From contig URBX01000007.1 of NCBI GenBank assembly GCA_900546175.1, forward strand, positions 20,097 through 84,096: a DNA stretch of 64,000 bases, written 5' to 3'. The notes beneath the pieces were generated by a model. The model had not been told where the DNA came from. It saw only the letters and a list, made by a program, of their open reading frames with translations, and made no database searches. Of this stretch, positions 61,707 through 64,000 are shown piece by piece. The DNA is from an uncultured Eggerthella sp. (GTDB taxonomy: Bacteria > Actinomycetota > Coriobacteriia > Coriobacteriales > Eggerthellaceae). Every line of letters begins with the position of its first letter. The stretch's first letter is position 1. The translations under genes and the position numbers were made by a program.

Positions 61707-62457
61707 CAATACGGGCGGCTTTGAGTCAGTTTCGGGTGGCATTACGAATGATTTTGTCAAGAGCATCGCTTCTGATCAGGGTGATTTAGCTCTTGATTAT
61801 TCTGAGCTGGTTATTGATGGAATGCTTGGCGAAGCGCTTGATGATTACGGAGACATAATCGAAAGTGTCCCGATTTTGAAAACGGCGGTTGGCGCCTATA
61901 ACGCATATAAGGGCTTTTCATCGTTTCATTTTACTAAGAAGTTGATCTCCTTTATCCAGAGGGTCAACGAGGGCGTTGCGTCGAAAAAAGAGGTCGATTG
62001 GTTCAAGAATAAATTTTCAGAAGACGATAAGAAGAGCCAATCCGAACATGTTGAGTATCTGCTGACCATGATTGACAGGTATGTTGGATACGACAGCCCT
62101 CAGATGCTTGCCCAGCTTTTCATTGCGTTCCTTGATGATCGTATCTCGTGGGATGAGTTGGCGTGTTATGCAGAGACGATCGAAAAGCTGTTGCCTGGCG
62201 ATTTCTCGATGCTTTGCAACTCGAATACATATAGCCAAAAGATTTCCGAAACTCCAGCGGCTGTGTTGCGACTTGTCGGCTTAGGCTTAATGGTTGAGAC
62301 CAATAGACCGAGCGTGTTTGTTCCGACGGGAGATGGTCACGTAGGCATAACATACGGCTCATTAAGTACTGTTCAAAAAAACGAGATTGAATATTCTCGA
62401 ACGGCATTTGGCTCCAAGTTGGTAGATATTGTTCAGGGTAGTTACGCAGCTAAATAA
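61693..62457 (+). CDS. protein of unknown function carried on the invertible segment
   Basis: The 254-residue protein starts at ATG 61693, overlapping the last 14 bases of hsdS, with GAAGGGG upstream. It has an Asn/Gly-rich start (MENGNNTGGFE), a short hydrophobic stretch (VPILKTAVGAYNAYKGFSSF) near residue 60, then a mixed helical body (FIQRVNEGVASKKEVDWFKN, HVEYLLTMIDRYVGYDSPQM, ELACYAETIEKLLPG) and a C-terminal part that may be a winged helix. I recognise no family. Its stop TAA lies inside recombination site 2, so the frame is kept in either orientation. Confidence 0.72.
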   Translation: MENGNNTGGFESVSGGITNDFVKSIASDQGDLALDYSELVIDGMLGEALDDYGDIIESVPILKTAVGAYNAYKGFSSFHFTKKLISFIQRVNEGVASKKEVDWFKNKFSEDDKKSQSEHVEYLLTMIDRYVGYDSPQMLAQLFIAFLDDRISWDELACYAETIEKLLPGDFSMLCNSNTYSQKISETPAAVLRLVGLGLMVETNRPSVFVPTGDGHVGITYGSLSTVQKNEIEYSRTAFGSKLVDIVQGSYAAK

Positions 62458-62942
62458 TCATTTAGCTTAACGTTGCTGATCATTTTCTTCTGAAGCGGAT
62501 TCAGGACACTGCAAACAGCCTCTTGGGCAATTAAGCTCGGGAGGCTGATCTCGTATTGCATGATTGCGTTCTTGTCTCCACGTGGCATCTTGGTGCCTTT
62601 GGAGGTTTTCGTCATGTGCGCAAAGAAATCATCACTCGAAAGCATCCAATACAGAAAGTCCGGCAAACAGCCGTCCGCCTTAAACACCAGAACATCATTA
62701 GAGCAGTAGCCATTGCGATCCGCTCTCCAGATCTTTTTGAAGTAGGGACGAATGTTGGAAATAAGCGTATCGCCAGCTTTGAATAATTTGACTTTACCAG
62801 TGCCAGGCAAAGAGGATGCAACGCCGACCCCGCCGCGATTTGGAAGCATAGATTCTGTCGAGACGTATTCCTCGAGCGTGGCTTCGTTTAAATCAACGGT
62901 TTCGTTCCTGTAGCTGCAGATATCGTTCAAGGTTGCAATCAT
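62442..62942 (-). CDS. hsdS: truncated specificity subunit S, silent 5' half
   Basis: The 166-residue protein has one target-recognition domain (MIATLNDICSYRNETVDLNE at the start, GDTLISNIRPYFKKIWRAD, YCSNDVLVFKADGCLPDFLY, TKTSKGTKMPRGDKNAIMQY) and the first part of a conserved helix (AVCSVLNPLQKKMISNVKLNDYLAA). It ends one codon after the site, where HsdS would continue. It starts by ATGA overlap with the recombinase gene, so it is co-translated with it. After inversion it would be joined to the second half of hsdS and give a protein of about 390 residues. Confidence 0.88.
   Translation of the reverse strand: MIATLNDICSYRNETVDLNEATLEEYVSTESMLPNRGGVGVASSLPGTGKVKLFKAGDTLISNIRPYFKKIWRADRNGYCSNDVLVFKADGCLPDFLYWMLSSDDFFAHMTKTSKGTKMPRGDKNAIMQYEISLPSLIAQEAVCSVLNPLQKKMISNVKLNDYLAA
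62447..62466 (-). other. recombination site 2, inverted
   Basis: The + strand reads CAGCTAAATAATCATTTAGC, the exact complement of site 1. On the minus strand it encodes the LNDYLA end of the truncated hsdS; on the + strand it supplies the stop codon of the 254-aa gene. Confidence 0.88.
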
Positions 62943-63898
62943 TCTAGATACTTCCTATGTGATGCCTTCACGTTGCTCTGGCTCACCAGGGCGTAGTGCA
63001 TTGTTGTTTCTATTTTCTCATGTCCTAGAAGTTTTTGTACCTGTTCGATTGGCATTCCTTTGTCGATGGCGCTTGTTGCCAGCGTTCGGCGAAATTTATG
63101 CGGGTGAACACGTTTCACAGAGGAGTTCTTTCCAAGGTTTCTCAACCTGAGTTCGATTGCCCCTATGCTCAATCGTTTCGCATCGCCCCTAATTGCCACA
63201 AGCAGGGCAGGGCAGTCATCGGTCCTCTCTGCGAGATAGGCCTGAAGATGAAGCTTCGTTCTTGCGTCAAAGTAAGCAATGCGCTGCTTGTTGCCCTTGC
63301 CTGTGACAATGCATTCTCGTTCCGTAAAATCGATGTCGTTGCGATTGAGGGAAGCAAGTTCGCCCACGCGCATCCCGGTCGACGCTAGCAAGTCGACGAT
63401 TGCCAAGTCTCTAGCGTTTTTGCACCCATCGCGCAGTGTTTCGAGCTCCTCGTCCGTGAAAACGCCTTTAACGAGTTTCGGTTGCTTTACGTGTCGGATG
63501 CGTCTTGCAGGACTCTTCACGATGAAATCCTCGTCTTCTAGCCAGGCAAAGAAGCTCGCTATGATCCTGCGAATGTTGTCTATCGTAGTCTTACAAGATC
63601 CCCGCTTTGCCTCGTAGGCTGCAAGGTAATTACGGATATCGTTAGTAGTGATCTTGGTTGCCGGAATGGCCAGTTCTTCGATCATCCTATTTAAGGTGCT
63701 CTCGTAGTACGCGATTGTCTTTGGCGAACAACCCTCAACCTCTTTTGCACTCAGGAACAGGCCAACCGCATCGATATCGTCTGAAGTTTCGCTCCTTGCA
63801 ATGGCTAGCTCCATTACCTCCCGAAGCAGGCGAAGTTGTCTTGTGCTCAGCTCCCTTTGCATCTGTTCTGCAATCCAGTTGGCTGTGTCTTTATCCAT
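62939..63898 (-). CDS. tyrosine recombinase (XerC/D-like), probable hsdS invertase
   Basis: The 319-residue protein has an N-terminal SAM-like DNA-binding domain (about 45-125) and a catalytic domain with Arg177 (TGMRVGEL), Lys near 201-204 (GKGNKQR), His267 and Arg270 (HPHKFRRT), His293 (LGHEK) and Tyr302 (TMHYA), so the active site is complete. It resembles the recombinases that sit inside hsdS loci and switch specificity. It lies between sites 2 and 3 and overlaps the truncated hsdS by ATGA. An ATG start with AAAGGAGA upstream fits 63898. Confidence 0.92.
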   Translation of the reverse strand: MDKDTANWIAEQMQRELSTRQLRLLREVMELAIARSETSDDIDAVGLFLSAKEVEGCSPKTIAYYESTLNRMIEELAIPATKITTNDIRNYLAAYEAKRGSCKTTIDNIRRIIASFFAWLEDEDFIVKSPARRIRHVKQPKLVKGVFTDEELETLRDGCKNARDLAIVDLLASTGMRVGELASLNRNDIDFTERECIVTGKGNKQRIAYFDARTKLHLQAYLAERTDDCPALLVAIRGDAKRLSIGAIELRLRNLGKNSSVKRVHPHKFRRTLATSAIDKGMPIEQVQKLLGHEKIETTMHYALVSQSNVKASHRKYLE

Positions 63899-63942
63899 TT
63901 GTTCTCCTTTCGACGTTGTCCCCTAATTGTCGAAGAGAGTTA

Positions 63943-63962
63943 GGAAAATGATTATTTAGCTG
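63943..63962 (+). other. recombination site 3
   Basis: GGAAAATGATTATTTAGCTG matches site 1 at 18 of 20 bases, in the same orientation as site 1 and inverted to site 2. It lies 45 bp upstream of the recombinase start. Confidence 0.75.
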
Positions 63963-64000
63963 ACCTATGCGATGCCCTGTTTTCGAAGTTTGTTGCTACA
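63947..64000 (+). pseudogene. hsdS: silent 3' half of an hsdS gene, cut by the window edge
   Basis: Following site 3, the frame reads NDYLADLCDALFSKFVAT, like the NDYLAELQQVLYAEW of HsdS at the same place. A stop codon (TAG at 63941-63943) precedes it in frame and there is no start, so it is a reserve half-gene that needs recombination to be expressed. The rest lies beyond the window. Confidence 0.65.

Larger units (their letters stand above)
61001..62466. mobile_element. invertible segment of the hsdS switch
   Basis: The 1.47-kb segment between two exact inverted 20-bp sites carries the second half of hsdS and a 254-aa gene. Inversion would join that half to the truncated hsdS encoded on the other strand, giving a subunit with a different first recognition domain, and would leave the present 5' half ending a few codons after the site. 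The tyrosine recombinase encoded beside it is the natural agent. Inversion itself is inferred from structure. Confidence 0.82.

Noticed and set aside
62939..63898. Recombinase as the integrase of an integrated plasmid or phage
   Set aside because: It overlaps the truncated hsdS and lies between the hsdS sites; no excisionase, replication or phage genes are seen. A role in hsdS switching is simpler, although an ancient mobile origin is possible.

Overview
The window looks like a chromosome segment of an anaerobic, low-GC member of the Coriobacteriia (Eggerthellales-like Actinobacteria). The reasons are the complete route to DHNA-CoA for menaquinone, nickel-hydrogenase maturation genes, an MFS carrier of the type common in Eggerthellaceae, a one-chain PurL, a phosphoglucose isomerase resembling the one fused to transaldolase in other Actinobacteria, and surface proteins with an LAETG sorting signal. 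The taxonomic call is inference; no rRNA is present.

Layout. 1-2.2 kb: a 2-hydroxyacyl-CoA dehydratase-like protein and its BadF/HgdC-type activase. 2.5-8.2 kb: pgi, then hypF-hypC-hypD. 8.5-16 kb: secreted RlpA-like protein, two TrkA proteins, purB, an LAETG surface protein and a Tat-type secreted protein. 16-21 kb: an OmpR/HK two-component pair, purC, a small membrane protein and a YgbA-family protein. 21-26.3 kb, minus strand: nnrE, flavodoxin, purL. 26.5-29.8 kb: xth, folE, an ACT protein, a NERD protein, mazG. 29.8-30.0 kb: a structured RNA on the minus strand that resembles 6S RNA. 30.2-38.4 kb: menF-menD-menH-menB and a menE-menC fusion. 38-44 kb: a solenoid membrane protein, TetR with an MFS carrier, DegV, MarR. 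44.9-50.4 kb: iscS-iscU, a DUF3783 protein, a flavin reductase-rubredoxin-rubrerythrin fusion, a Fur/PerR regulator, TatD, a CC-motif protein. 50.5-55.1 kb: a lipoprotein solute-binding protein with a 5'-nucleotidase-like tail and a hybrid histidine kinase. 55.2 kb: initiator tRNA-Met.

55.6-64 kb is an accessory island. It holds a type I restriction-modification operon (hsdR-hsdM-hsdS) with a site-specific recombination system. A 20-bp site inside hsdS (61001-61020) is repeated exactly in inverted orientation at 62447-62466, at the 3' end of a truncated oppositely oriented hsdS. That truncated gene overlaps a tyrosine recombinase gene by ATGA. A third copy (18/20) lies at 63943-63962 and opens into another hsdS half-gene cut off by the window edge. 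The specificity subunit can be expected to be shuffled, and a 254-aa protein of unknown function lies on the invertible segment.

The second unusual theme is a recurring pattern behind stop codons. The last bases of a gene, usually including its stop codon, reappear as degenerate tandem copies filling the gap to the next gene. The clearest cases follow nnrE, iscU and tatD. Weaker cases follow the activase gene, menD, the first trkA and the solute-binding protein gene. Sites, repeats and hairpins were read by eye from the sequence. No alignment, folding or database search was run.
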